A DNA stretch of 17,049 bases from Pseudomonadota bacterium (GTDB taxonomy: Bacteria; BMS3Abin14): assembly GCA_003229755.1 (NCBI GenBank), contig QIFJ01000317.1, forward strand, positions 1 to 17,049. The letters are read 5' to 3'. The translations under genes and the position numbers were made by a program. The notes beneath the pieces were generated by a model. The model did not search any database. It saw nothing but the letters and a program-made list of their open reading frames with translations, and was not told where the DNA came from. Within the stretch, counting starts at the first letter, position 1, and each line of letters opens with the position of its first letter. Shown here one piece after another: positions 1 through 7,476 of the stretch.

Positions 1-2553
1 CCGGAAAACATGCTGAGCGAAAAAGAGTGGGTACGAGTTTTCCACAATGAGGTGAAGAGGCAATTCGCCCTCTCGGACATGATCGTATTGGGCGTCGTGA
101 ACGAAGAAAATATAGATGGGGTCTTCAACCCGGACACACTCTCGAAAATTTACCGCATTACAGAAGGGATCAAGGGGCTGGACGGATTGGTCGTCCAGGA
201 CTTGATGGCTCTCAGCACCGTGGACGATATTCTCCAGGCTGGAGCGGGTTCAGTTCGCTTCCAGTACCTCATGGAACGCCCGCCACAGAGCCGTGAACAG
301 GCACTCCGCATCAGAGACAGGGTAATGTCCAACCCCCTCCTTAAGGGGACCCTTATCAGCGAAGACGGTAAAGCGCTTGCCATCTACATACCCATTGAAG
401 AAAAGAAGATCGCGCACAGGGTGAGCCAGGAAGTAAGAGACCTCATTGCGGCGGAGGGGGCCGGGCCCGAAAACTACTACATTACAGGTCTTCCGGTGGC
501 CGAGGATACGTTCGGTGTGGAGATGTTCCAGCAGATGGCCATTTCGGCTCCGCTGGCCGGGCTCCTTATTTTCCTTCTGATGCTGTTCTTCTTTCGAAAG
601 CTGGTGCTGGTTGTTTCACCGATGATCGTGGCTGTCCTGACTGTTATGATAACCATGGGGATATTGATCGCAACGGGAAACACCGTTCACATAATGAGCT
701 CCATGATACCTATCTTCCTCATGCCCATCGCGGTGGTGGACTCTGTCCACATCCTGTCTGTCTTCTTTGACCGTTATCAGCTGTATAAAGATCGGGAAAA
801 GACGATCCATGTGGTCATGGAGGAACTATTCACTCCGATGCTGTTCACCAGTCTGACCACGATGGTCGGGTTTGCAAGTCTTGTGCTGGCTCCTATACCT
901 CCAGTACGCGTGTTCGGTATTTTCACCGCTCTCGGTGTGTTCCTGGCATGGGCTCTGACAGTTACCCTGGTGCCCGCCTATATCATGCTTTTTATTCCGG
1001 AACGCAAGCTTGTCAACTTCGGAGCGGCTCATAGCGATGACAGGGCTGATCATACACTGCTGGCCCGATTTCTCCTTTGGGGGGGAGATATTGTACGCCG
1101 GAGATCAAAGGCAATCCTGGTTCTTATGCTTCTGATACTGTCGTTGTCCGCCTACGGCATCACACTCATCCGGATCAACGATAACCCCGTAAAATGGTTC
1201 ATTAAAAAACACCCCATCAGGATAGCGGACAGGGTATTGAACAGCCACTTCGGCGGAACGTACGAAGCGTACCTGGTTTTCGGGCCGGTTACCACCCGCG
1301 AAACGCTAAAAAAGGACCTGGAAAAAGTGGACAGATTCCTGGAGGAGGTATCCGAGGGGGCTGCATCGGGAAAAACACCAGGCATCGCTGCCGGGCTGAA
1401 GGACCGCTTAAAGATCCTGGGCTCCGAGGAGGAGCTTTCACCTGAGCCAAATCCCATACCGGTGCTGGAAAAGCTGATAAAGGAAGTTGACGAGATAGCA
1501 TCATCCACTGGCGAAACTGACGACGCCCTCTTAGACGACCTCGACTATATCATGGAGAACCTGGAGGACTTGCGGATCTCTTTTCATACCTTCAAGGACC
1601 CCGAGGTGCTGCGCTATATCGAGGGGCTCCAGCAGTACATGGTTGAAAAAGGTCTGGTAGGAAAATCCAACGGGCTGACCGAGGTCGTCAAAAAAGTCCA
1701 CATGGAACTGTTCGAGGGAAAGCAGGAGCAGTATCGGATCCCCGATACTGCTGCCGCGGTGGCCCAGACCATTCTCTCGTACCAGGGCGGTCACGACCCG
1801 GATGATGTCTGGCACCTGGTGACACCGGATTTCCGCAGGCTGAATCTCTGGGTACAGCTTAAAAGCGGCGACAACAGGGATATGGAGCGGGTTGTCAAAG
1901 AGGTGGCAGATTACCTGGACAGGAACCCGGCCCCGGTCCTGCTGAACCATGCCTGGGCCGGATTGACCTACCTTAACGTTGTCTGGCAGGACAAGATGGT
2001 AAGAGGTATGCTCCGGAGCCTCCTTTCCAGTTTCGGCATAGTTCTGCTCATGATGATCTTCCTCTTCAGGTCTATTCCCTGGGGTGTGCTCTCCATGCTT
2101 CCCCTGTTGGTTACGATCACTCTTCTGTACGGCCTGATGGGCCTGATCGGAAAAGACTACGATATGGTGATGGCAGTTCTTTCCAGCCTGACGTTGGGAC
2201 TGAGTATCGATTTCGCCATCCATTACATACAACGGGCCCGGCAGCTGTTTGCCAGGACGGGATCCTGGTCGCGGACGGCAGAGCTTATGTCGGGGGCCCC
2301 TGCAAGGGCTATTACACGCAACGCGATAATAATCGCTATAGGATTTTTACCCCTTCTGCTTTCGAACCTCATGCCCTACAGAAGTGTGGGCGTCTTCCTG
2401 GCATCCATCATGATAGTCTCGGGTATGGGAACGCTTGTAATAATTCCAGCCATGATACAGACGCTGAACCGCTGGCTTTTTCCAGCCCTGCCTCAGAACA
2501 GCAAACTGCCTGCGGAGTCTCAAGGCCCGGGGTCTGAAAAGACCCGGGACTGA
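1..2553 (+). CDS. RND-superfamily (MMPL-type) exporter, 5' end outside window
   Basis: This is a large inner-membrane transporter of the RND/MMPL exporter family, which moves lipids or other hydrophobic molecules out of the inner membrane using ion gradients. The frame is open from base 1 (Pro-Glu-Asn before the first Met at base 10), and the family's usual N-terminal membrane helix is missing, so the true start lies upstream. Visible order: first periplasmic domain (about residues 5-175), a block of five membrane helices (about 180-335, with the GNTVHIMSSMIPIFLMPIAV stretch), a helix near 370-390, a second periplasmic domain (about 390-665) and a second helix block (about 668-830, with LTLGLSIDFAIHY). 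The two-fold repeat is typical of RND proteins. It ends 17 bases before a LolA-like gene followed by a beta-barrel gene, an arrangement that suggests trans-envelope transport. The substrate cannot be read from the sequence. Confidence 0.9.
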   Translation, partial: PENMLSEKEWVRVFHNEVKRQFALSDMIVLGVVNEENIDGVFNPDTLSKIYRITEGIKGLDGLVVQDLMALSTVDDILQAGAGSVRFQYLMERPPQSREQALRIRDRVMSNPLLKGTLISEDGKALAIYIPIEEKKIAHRVSQEVRDLIAAEGAGPENYYITGLPVAEDTFGVEMFQQMAISAPLAGLLIFLLMLFFFRKLVLVVSPMIVAVLTVMITMGILIATGNTVHIMSSMIPIFLMPIAVVDSVHILSVFFDRYQLYKDREKTIHVVMEELFTPMLFTSLTTMVGFASLVLAPIPPVRVFGIFTALGVFLAWALTVTLVPAYIMLFIPERKLVNFGAAHSDDRADHTLLARFLLWGGDIVRRRSKAILVLMLLILSLSAYGITLIRINDNPVKWFIKKHPIRIADRVLNSHFGGTYEAYLVFGPVTTRETLKKDLEKVDRFLEEVSEGAASGKTPGIAAGLKDRLKILGSEEELSPEPNPIPVLEKLIKEVDEIASSTGETDDALLDDLDYIMENLEDLRISFHTFKDPEVLRYIEGLQQYMVEKGLVGKSNGLTEVVKKVHMELFEGKQEQYRIPDTAAAVAQTILSYQGGHDPDDVWHLVTPDFRRLNLWVQLKSGDNRDMERVVKEVADYLDRNPAPVLLNHAWAGLTYLNVVWQDKMVRGMLRSLLSSFGIVLLMMIFLFRSIPWGVLSMLPLLVTITLLYGLMGLIGKDYDMVMAVLSSLTLGLSIDFAIHYIQRARQLFARTGSWSRTAELMSGAPARAITRNAIIIAIGFLPLLLSNLMPYRSVGVFLASIMIVSGMGTLVIIPAMIQTLNRWLFPALPQNSKLPAESQGPGSEKTRD

Positions 2554-2570
2554 TCGAAAGGAAAATAAAC

Positions 2571-3362
2571 ATGAAAAAAAGTCTGGTTATTATTCTGTTG
2601 TACGCTTTTATCCTTGTCCCTGTACCGGGAGCGTGGGGTCTGTCTGTTGACGAGATCGTGAGCAAGGCGAACCTCGCATCCTATTACGGTGGCGATGATG
2701 GCGCCGCCAGAGCCAGAATGCAGATAACCGACAGGCAGGGCAGGATCCGTGAGCGCGAATTCACCATTCTGCGCAAGGATGTAGAAGAGGGGGGACGACA
2801 GTACTATTACGTATACTTTCATAAACCCGGTGATGTCCGAAAGACCGTGTTCATGGTTCATAAACGTCCTGATGGTGACGATGACAGGTGGCTGTACCTT
2901 CCCGCGCTGGATCTGGTAAAACGCATCGCCGCCTCCGACAAGCGAACCAGTTTCATGGGATCCCACTTTCTTTATGAAGACGTTTCGGGACGAAGCATTG
3001 CGGCTGACACCCATACCCTTACGGAAGAGACCGGTGAATACTGGGTTTTGGACAACCTGCCCAGGGATCCAGGAAGTGTGGAGTTTACCCATTACCTGAT
3101 CTGGATCGACAAGAAAACGTTCCTGCCCGTCAAGGCCGAATATTATAACTCCAGGGGGAAAGTCTACCGACGGGTAGAGGCACTCGAAGTGAGGGAAATT
3201 GACGGTATACCGACTGTGACCAGGTCAAAAGTCCAGGACCTCGATACGGGAGGCAACACGGAGATGACCTTTACCCGAATCAAGTACAATCAGGGAATTT
3301 CCAACGAGATCTTCACTGAGCGCTACCTCAGGAATCCTCCCAGAAAGTTTATAAGCAGATAA
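2571..3362 (+). CDS. LolA-like periplasmic outer-membrane lipoprotein-sorting family protein
   Basis: This 263-residue protein has an N-terminal signal peptide (Met-Lys-Lys, then a hydrophobic core to about residue 23 ending VPGAWG). The mature part has the beta-rich pattern of the LolA-like outer membrane lipoprotein-sorting family that accompanies MMPL exporters: 'RQYYYVYFHKPGDVRKTVFM', 'RWLYLPALDLVKRIAASD' and 'SFMGSHFLYEDVSGR'. Family knowledge suggests a periplasmic carrier of hydrophobic cargo between the RND pump and the outer membrane. A Shine-Dalgarno AAAGGAAA precedes the ATG and the gene starts 17 bases after the exporter stop, so the two are probably co-transcribed. It is not LolA itself: no LolB or LolCDE gene is nearby and the length exceeds LolA (about 200 residues). 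The cargo is unknown. Confidence 0.82.
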   Translation: MKKSLVIILLYAFILVPVPGAWGLSVDEIVSKANLASYYGGDDGAARARMQITDRQGRIREREFTILRKDVEEGGRQYYYVYFHKPGDVRKTVFMVHKRPDGDDDRWLYLPALDLVKRIAASDKRTSFMGSHFLYEDVSGRSIAADTHTLTEETGEYWVLDNLPRDPGSVEFTHYLIWIDKKTFLPVKAEYYNSRGKVYRRVEALEVREIDGIPTVTRSKVQDLDTGGNTEMTFTRIKYNQGISNEIFTERYLRNPPRKFISR

Positions 3363-3408
3363 CGGCATCCAGTGCAAATTACGGTATCGGCAACAATGGA
3401 GCGGACTC

Positions 3409-4632
3409 ATGAAGAGGATATTGATACTGGCGGCAGCATCGCTTTTGGGAGTCGCGGCTGTCGTACATGCCGCCGAGCTTCCTTTTAACGGTTTTTTAGA
3501 ATATTCCCTCGGATCGAGGATAGTAGACGACGATACTGCTTCCGGCGGTATTCTTCTGCACGAGACGCGTTTTCAGGTCGACATTATACACGATGCGGAC
3601 TCAGGAAGCCTTCAGTTCAGAGCCGATTTTCTCCTGGATACTGTCACGGCCGAAAGCCTGACGGACGTCCGCGAGGCGTATATCCTGCTTACACCCTCCA
3701 GCAATCTCGATCTGAAGGTCGGGCGGCAGATACTCACCTGGGGAACCGGTGATTTCGTCTTTCTCAACGATTTATTTCCCAAGGACTGGCAGAGCTTTTT
3801 CATAGGAAGGGACGATGAATACCTGAAAAAACCGGCTTCCGCGGTCCGCGCCACGTGGTTCGGTGACAGTCTCAACCTTGATTTCGTGTGGATACCGGTT
3901 TTCGAACCCGACTCCTTTATCTCAGGCGAGAGGATATCCTACTGGGACTTCAGGCAGAACCGGAAGGCCGGTCCTGCCGATGGAATAATCGAACCTGTAC
4001 GGCCCGACAAAACCGTTGCAAACAGCCAGGCTGCGGCCCGCCTTTTCGGGAACGTGGGGAACTGGGAGGCGGCCATTTACGGTTTCGACGGGAATTACGG
4101 CCAGCCGAAAGGTTACGATTCAGTCCTGGGTAAATTCGATTATCCCAGGCTTCAGACCTGGGGCGCCAGCCTGCGGGGGTCACTGCTGGGCGGTATAGGA
4201 AATGCTGAAACCGCCTGGTACAGGAGTCTTGACGACTCGGGCAGCAACGATCCAAATATCGTCAACCCTGAGTACCGCGTGCTGGTGGGGTTTTCCCGCA
4301 GTGTCGGCCGCGATCAGACTTTGGGCGTACAGACTTACCTCGAGCATGCTTTAGAATTTCCCGATATCGGCCGATCAGAGCAGGACCGGTTGTGGATCAC
4401 CCTGCGCTATACGGGGTTGTTCATGCAGCAGAACCTGACCCTGTCCTGGTTCAGCTTCTACTCCCCTAACGAAAAAGACGCCTATGTTCGTCCCAAAGTC
4501 TCCTACAAGGTTTCAGACGAGGTCCGGACGACCTTCGGAGCCAACCTGTTTTTTGGTGAAACCGAAAATTCATTCTTCGGCCAGTTTAAAGACAACAGCA
4601 ACGTTTACGCCCGTGTGAGATACAGTTTTTAA
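3409..4632 (+). CDS. Outer-membrane beta-barrel protein of the exporter operon (DUF1302-like)
   Basis: This 407-residue protein has a signal peptide (MKRILILAAASLLGVAAVVHA, cleavage likely after VHA). It continues with alternating polar and hydrophobic strands and ends in aromatic Phe (VYARVRYSF), the usual signal for BAM-mediated insertion of outer-membrane barrels. The segment 'LKVGRQILTWGTGDFVFLND' (about residues 104-123) is the conserved 'GRQ..WG.GD' pattern of porin-like barrels that travel with RND/MMPL exporters and LolA-like proteins (DUF1302-like). It is the third gene of the set, 46 bases after the LolA-like gene, and is the likely outer-membrane end of the route. The family name is by recollection of pattern only; the barrel assignment is firm, the transport role inferred. 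Confidence 0.78.
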   Translation: MKRILILAAASLLGVAAVVHAAELPFNGFLEYSLGSRIVDDDTASGGILLHETRFQVDIIHDADSGSLQFRADFLLDTVTAESLTDVREAYILLTPSSNLDLKVGRQILTWGTGDFVFLNDLFPKDWQSFFIGRDDEYLKKPASAVRATWFGDSLNLDFVWIPVFEPDSFISGERISYWDFRQNRKAGPADGIIEPVRPDKTVANSQAAARLFGNVGNWEAAIYGFDGNYGQPKGYDSVLGKFDYPRLQTWGASLRGSLLGGIGNAETAWYRSLDDSGSNDPNIVNPEYRVLVGFSRSVGRDQTLGVQTYLEHALEFPDIGRSEQDRLWITLRYTGLFMQQNLTLSWFSFYSPNEKDAYVRPKVSYKVSDEVRTTFGANLFFGETENSFFGQFKDNSNVYARVRYSF

Positions 4633-4681
4633 TGCTTTTTTCCTTTTCCATTACGAGGTAGACAGCCAAGGAGAGATTACA

Positions 4682-4876
4682 ATGACTATGGAAAGATACA
4701 TCCGCAGGATAGCCGGCACTTTTGTCATTATCAGTCTGGCGCTGGGAATATGGGTTAATGAATGGTGGTTCCTTTTTACCGCTTTCGTTGGCCTCAACCT
4801 GATCCAGTCGACCTTTACCGGCTGGTGTCTGATGGAAGACATACTCAGAAAGTTCGGCGTTAAAGATACTCGTTAG
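4682..4876 (+). CDS. Small DUF2892 (YgaP-type) inner-membrane protein
   Basis: This 64-residue protein carries two hydrophobic helices (about residues 12-24 and 27-42) and ends in the family signature 'FVGLNLIQSTFTGWCLMEDIL'-type motif, matching the DUF2892 membrane domain that is fused to rhodanese in YgaP and often stands alone. The cysteine in 'GWCLMED' is at the family's conserved position. AAGGAGAG at 4668-4675 is a good ribosome binding site for the ATG at 4682; a second Met lies two codons on. Its neighbour is a CsoR-family regulator. DUF2892 genes are commonly found next to sulfur- or metal-responsive regulators, but no enzymatic domain is present here and the function is unknown. Confidence 0.8.
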   Translation: MTMERYIRRIAGTFVIISLALGIWVNEWWFLFTAFVGLNLIQSTFTGWCLMEDILRKFGVKDTR

Positions 4877-4902
4877 AGAGGGAAATACCGGCAAATTAAA
4901 GC

Positions 4903-4928
4903 TTGACATGCTATAGGGGGGTATGGTG
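4903..4928 (+). promoter_or_regulatory. Candidate csoR promoter with G-tract CsoR operator
   Basis: TTGACA at 4903-4908 resembles a sigma-70 -35 box; no good -10 stands at the usual distance (TATGGT at 4922 is only 13 bases away). Immediately after it lies TATAGGGGGGTATGGTG, which closely resembles the G-tract half of known CsoR operators of the form TAC-GGGGG-TATGGTA. It sits 44 bases before the csoR start, so autoregulation is likely. The match is from memory of the consensus. Confidence 0.5.
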
Positions 4929-4971
4929 TGTCTGCCTTGGAGTTGATAAAAAAGAAAAGCGGAGGGCAAAT

Positions 4972-5232
4972 ATGCATGCATCACAGATAGCACGTCTTAA
5001 CAGGATCGAAGGGCAGATTAGAGGGATCAAGAAGATGATCAATGATGAACGTTACTGCGTTGATATTCTGACGCAGATCCGATCGGCATCCCGGGCCCTT
5101 TTAAAGGTAAAGCATAACATCTTCAGAGCTCACCTGGAGGCCTGCGTGCACGATTCACTGTCGGGCGGCGATCAAACGGACAGCAGTGCGAAGATAAACG
5201 AAATTATCGAGCTTTTATCCACGTTCAGATAA
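4972..5232 (+). CDS. csoR: CsoR-family (DUF156) metal-sensing transcriptional repressor
   Basis: This 86-residue all-helical protein belongs to the CsoR/RcnR/FrmR/CstR repressor family. The ATG at 4972 is chosen because GGAGG at 4961-4965 sits six bases upstream and it yields the family N-terminus 'RLNRIEGQIRGIKKMI'; a longer frame from 4903 would begin inside the promoter. Ligand positions Cys29, His54 and Cys58 ('YCVDIL' and 'AHLEAC') reproduce the spacing of the Cu(I) triad Cys36-His61-Cys65 of Mycobacterium CsoR. The presence of His argues against a persulfide-sensing CstR, which lacks it. A CsoR-like G-tract operator lies directly upstream. No copper ATPase or chaperone is in the window, so the regulon beyond autoregulation and perhaps the DUF2892 gene is not visible. 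Confidence 0.85.
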   Translation: MHASQIARLNRIEGQIRGIKKMINDERYCVDILTQIRSASRALLKVKHNIFRAHLEACVHDSLSGGDQTDSSAKINEIIELLSTFR

Positions 5233-5251
5233 TCCTGGTATCTCAAAATAA

Positions 5252-5448
5252 GGTTCATCTCCAATTTAGTTGGTGGTCAATACATAATGCATGGATACAT
5301 ATATATCAGGGCCGGGATTTTGGTGAATCACGAAGCGAAGCTCAAGGGGGTTGCGAAGGCGAGTGATTACACCCAAAAGCCACACCCAAAAGCCCGGACT
5401 TGTGATGGCACTTTACCGAAATTCCACCAACTAATCGGGAGATGAACC
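5252..5448. repeat. Nested inverted-repeat element (MITE/REP-like)
   Basis: The outer arms 5252-5276 and 5424-5448 are 25 bases long and match in inverse orientation at 22 of 25 positions (GGTTCATCTCC, three variable bases, then TTAGTTGGTGG). A second inverted pair lies inside: 5312-5331 against 5363-5397 (CCGGG-TTTTGG-TG-AATCAC pattern). The right inner arm carries a perfect 13-bp tandem duplication (ACACCCAAAAGCC at 5369-5381 and 5382-5394). The outer right arm is followed by a T8 run, so the structure may also stop transcription from csoR. It fills the whole csoR/DUF721 spacer and overlaps the 3' end of the DUF721 gene. No open frame lies inside, so it would be non-autonomous. Confidence 0.75.
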
Positions 5449-5760
5449 GTTTTTTTTCAATTCGAACCTCAGATCAGTAACAATTCCCACTCCCACTTCC
5501 CGCTCAAGTTTTCCCAGGAGTTCTCCCTTCCTCATGGACAGTTCGTGCAGCCAGGCGTGGTTTGAAACGGACACAATGAGAATGGATCCCCTGAAATGAG
5601 CCGGCTCAGAGTGCTTTGTCGCCTCACCGGCGATCTTCTCCCAGGCGAGCATCGCCTTGCCGCGCTCAGCGGTTTCCTCGGGGAGGTCGAGTTTTGAAAG
5701 GAGAGTTTTTAAGACACTTCCGATGGGTGTCAGGTGTCTTTTTCGACTGGGCTTTACCAT
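5431..5760 (-). CDS. DciA/DUF721-family protein
   Basis: This 109-residue protein on the - strand has the DUF721 (DciA-like) pattern: a basic N-terminus, 'IGSVLKTLLSKLDLPE', then 'WEKIAGEATKHSEPAHFRGSILIVSVSNHAWLHELSMRKGELLGKL', in which the 'W..I.G......S.P..F..G.L.V.V....W..EL' core is characteristic. DciA proteins help load or operate the replicative helicase DnaB in bacteria lacking DnaC. AAAGGAT lies ahead of the ATG on the - strand. It is transcribed divergently from the GntR pair and convergently with csoR. Its last codons (Ser-Ser-Pro-Asp-stop) lie inside the right arm of the inverted-repeat element, so the native C-terminus may have been replaced when the element arrived. Confidence 0.8.
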   Translation of the reverse strand: MVKPSRKRHLTPIGSVLKTLLSKLDLPEETAERGKAMLAWEKIAGEATKHSEPAHFRGSILIVSVSNHAWLHELSMRKGELLGKLEREVGVGIVTDLRFELKKNGSSPD

Positions 5761-5799
5761 GATATAATCCTTTAAATCCTTATAAAAAGCAGTATTTTC

Positions 5800-5856
5800 T
5801 TGACATGCAGATGCAACAATATTAATACATATTGTGTATTGTATATTGTATACAAT
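5800..5856 (+). promoter_or_regulatory. Promoter and GntR/FCD-type operator of the regulator pair
   Basis: TTGACA at 5800-5805 and TAATAC at 5823-5828 are separated by 17 bases and could form a sigma-70 promoter. Downstream, 5845-5856 is a perfect 12-bp palindrome ATTGTATACAAT, the form bound by many FadR/FCD-type GntR repressors, preceded by two more TATTGT steps (5831-5845). The site is between the -10 box and the ATG at 5899, where binding would block transcription. The arrangement points to autoregulation. Confidence 0.6.
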
Positions 5857-5898
5857 GTTTCAACTGGCCTTCCGATACAGACTGGACAACAATACGAT

Positions 5899-6585
5899 AT
5901 GAAGCTGAGAAAACACAAGACCCTAAGAGAGCAGATTGTTTTCTCCCTCCGGGAATCCATAATCAGGGGGGAGCTCAAACCGGGTACCAAGCTTACTGAA
6001 CCGGAACTGGCTGCACGTCTGGGTATCAGCAGGACGCCGATCCGGGAATCATTCAGGCAGCTTGAAAGTGAAGGTTTTTTAACAGTTATTCCCCGCAAAG
6101 GAGCGGTTGTATCAAACATCACCCGGAAGGATATAGAAGACTTCTACGAGCTGAAAAGTCTTCTTGAAGGTTACGCGGCCAGAATAGCTGCGGAAAAGAT
6201 GACGGAAAAAGACATTGAGAAACTCATTCAGATCAACGTAGAGCTTTCTGACTGTGCTGAAAAAAACAACTATGAGCGATTTTTCATTAAAAATGAGGAG
6301 TTTCACAACTACTTTCTTACTCTTTGCGGCAACGAGAAGCTCGTTGAGATCAGGGATGCCATGGTAAAAAGGTTCCTCGGCTTCAGGATGGCGGCTCTTT
6401 CCCTGCCCGGCAGGCTGATGGAATCTGTAAAGCAGCATGAACAGGCCATCAAGGCATTCAAGAGAAATGACGGGCGTCTTGCTGAGGCTGTTTTAGTCGA
6501 GCATGCGCTGTTGGGCGGTGATTACCTGGCAGAGCAGGTTGACAGGGCGAGCAGGGAGCAGGAAGTGGCAGAGGAGCGGACATGA
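5899..6585 (+). CDS. GntR-family transcriptional regulator with FCD domain (paralog 1)
   Basis: This 228-residue regulator has an N-terminal winged helix-turn-helix (about residues 8-72; 'LAARLGISRTPIRESFRQLESEGFLTVIPRKGAVV') and a C-terminal all-helical FCD effector domain (about 78-215). His136, His180 and His202 match the conserved histidines that hold a metal ion and often an organic-acid effector in FCD proteins. The ATG at 5899 is chosen because it begins directly before the DNA-binding domain; reading from 5800 would start inside the promoter. The ribosome binding site is weak. A perfect ATTGTATACAAT operator lies 42 bases upstream, so autoregulation is expected. The stop overlaps the start of a second FCD regulator, so the pair is translationally coupled and could heterodimerise. 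The effector is unknown. Confidence 0.88.
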   Translation: MKLRKHKTLREQIVFSLRESIIRGELKPGTKLTEPELAARLGISRTPIRESFRQLESEGFLTVIPRKGAVVSNITRKDIEDFYELKSLLEGYAARIAAEKMTEKDIEKLIQINVELSDCAEKNNYERFFIKNEEFHNYFLTLCGNEKLVEIRDAMVKRFLGFRMAALSLPGRLMESVKQHEQAIKAFKRNDGRLAEAVLVEHALLGGDYLAEQVDRASREQEVAEERT

Positions 6586-7280
6586 AAGATTTCAAGATCA
6601 AAATAGAGGAGCCCAAGCTCTTATCGGAAGATATAACCGCTTCCATTAAAACCGCCATTATCAAGGGTAAATTCAAGCCCGGAGAGAAGATAGCGGAAGG
6701 GGATCTCGCCGAATCCATGGGAATTTCCAGAACACCACTGCGCGAGGCCTTCAGAAAACTGGAAAACGAGGGTTTCATAACCATAAACGAGGGTTTCATA
6801 ACCATAATCCCCCGAAAGGGGGCCGTTGTCACAAGTATCGATCCTGAAGAAGCAAACGATCTTTATATTATCAAGGGCACACTGGAGGGGCTGGCCGCCA
6901 GGCTCGCTACCCCTAATATTAAAGAGAAGGATATAGAAAAGCTGGAGAAGATCAACGACGAGCTCACGGGCCTGATAGACAGTAACGATCTTGAAGCCTT
7001 CTATCGTCTGCACAGAAAGTTCCACATGCTGTTTGTGAAATTATCCGGCAACAAAAAGCTTATACAGATGATCTCCAACTTAAATGATCACTTCAAGAGG
7101 TTCGGCATTGTTTCCCTGACCCTTCCCGGGCAGTTTGAGCAGACGCTGCAGCAGCACGAGGATATTATTGAAGCCTTTAAAAATGGCGATAAGCTTGCCG
7201 CCGAGGAGAAGGTCAAGAGAAACGTTCAGACCGGGGGACGGGTTCTTCTCAATCATCTTGCCGGGTTAGCTGATGATTAA
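6582..7280 (+). CDS. GntR-family transcriptional regulator with FCD domain (paralog 2, duplicated wing)
   Basis: This 232-residue paralog of the preceding regulator starts in an ATGA overlap with its stop. The winged helix reads 'LAESMGISRTPLREAFRKLENEGFITI' and, compared with paralog 1, contains an extra seven residues because NEGFITI occurs twice in a row (residues 62-68 and 69-75) before 'IPRKGAVV'. In the FCD domain His148 and His192 are kept, but the third conserved His is Asn214 ('KRNVQTGG' against 'VEHALLGG'), so metal or effector binding may differ. The same architecture and shared phrases ('FHxxFxxLxGNxKL', 'SLPG/TLPG') show that the two genes arose by tandem duplication. Its targets are unknown; the closest downstream gene is the FdhA' gene, 300 bases away. 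Confidence 0.86.
   Translation: MKDFKIKIEEPKLLSEDITASIKTAIIKGKFKPGEKIAEGDLAESMGISRTPLREAFRKLENEGFITINEGFITIIPRKGAVVTSIDPEEANDLYIIKGTLEGLAARLATPNIKEKDIEKLEKINDELTGLIDSNDLEAFYRLHRKFHMLFVKLSGNKKLIQMISNLNDHFKRFGIVSLTLPGQFEQTLQQHEDIIEAFKNGDKLAAEEKVKRNVQTGGRVLLNHLAGLADD
6764..6805 (+). repeat. Perfect 21-bp in-frame tandem duplication in gntR paralog 2
   Basis: Bases 6764-6784 and 6785-6805 are identical. Being a multiple of three, the duplication keeps the frame and adds seven residues in the beta-wing of the DNA-binding domain. Perfect identity implies a recent event. Confidence 0.95.
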
Positions 7281-7310
7281 TTCGATCTGTACCAAATTTA
7301 TCGAATTAAT
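7276..7310. repeat. AT-rich 11-bp inverted repeat at the gntR2 stop codon
   Basis: ATTAATTCGAT (7276-7286) and ATCGAATTAAT (7300-7310) form a perfect stem around a 13-base loop. It overlaps the gntR2 stop codon. There is no T-run after it, so it may be a weak transcript end, an mRNA 3' stabiliser or a protein-binding site rather than a classical terminator. Confidence 0.55.
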
Positions 7311-7315
7311 AGTGA

Positions 7316-7393
7316 GTTCCAAATTCCAGGTTCCAGGTTCCACGGAATGAACAATTAAATATAGCTTGGAACATGGAACTTGAAACATGGAAC
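7316..7393. repeat. Heptamer-repeat hairpin, copy 1
   Basis: The left arm 7316-7342 is a run of GTTCCAG-like heptamers; the right arm 7367-7393 is the inverse (TGGAAC, ATGGAAC, TTGAAAC, ATGGAAC). Each arm is 27 bases, separated by a 24-base AT-rich loop. It shares arm pattern and loop sequence with the copy 161 bases downstream. The rest of the 300-base spacer (about 7394-7476) shows no gene or recognisable site. Confidence 0.8.
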
Positions 7394-7476
7394 CATGCCA
7401 CCTGCCCTCTATCCCTTGATTACAGAACAATTCTCTGCCATTATCGGCTCCACTCGACTTGAAGTAATCTTATCGA

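Noticed and set aside
5252..5448. Integron attC site
   Set aside because: The inverted GTTGGTG/CACCAAC ends do not fit the GTTRRRY/RYYYAAC core, and no integrase or cassette array is visible.
5800..5898. GntR paralog 1 starting at TTG 5800
   Set aside because: That start is the -35 box of the promoter and the extra 33 residues have no family match; ATG 5899 precedes the winged helix directly.
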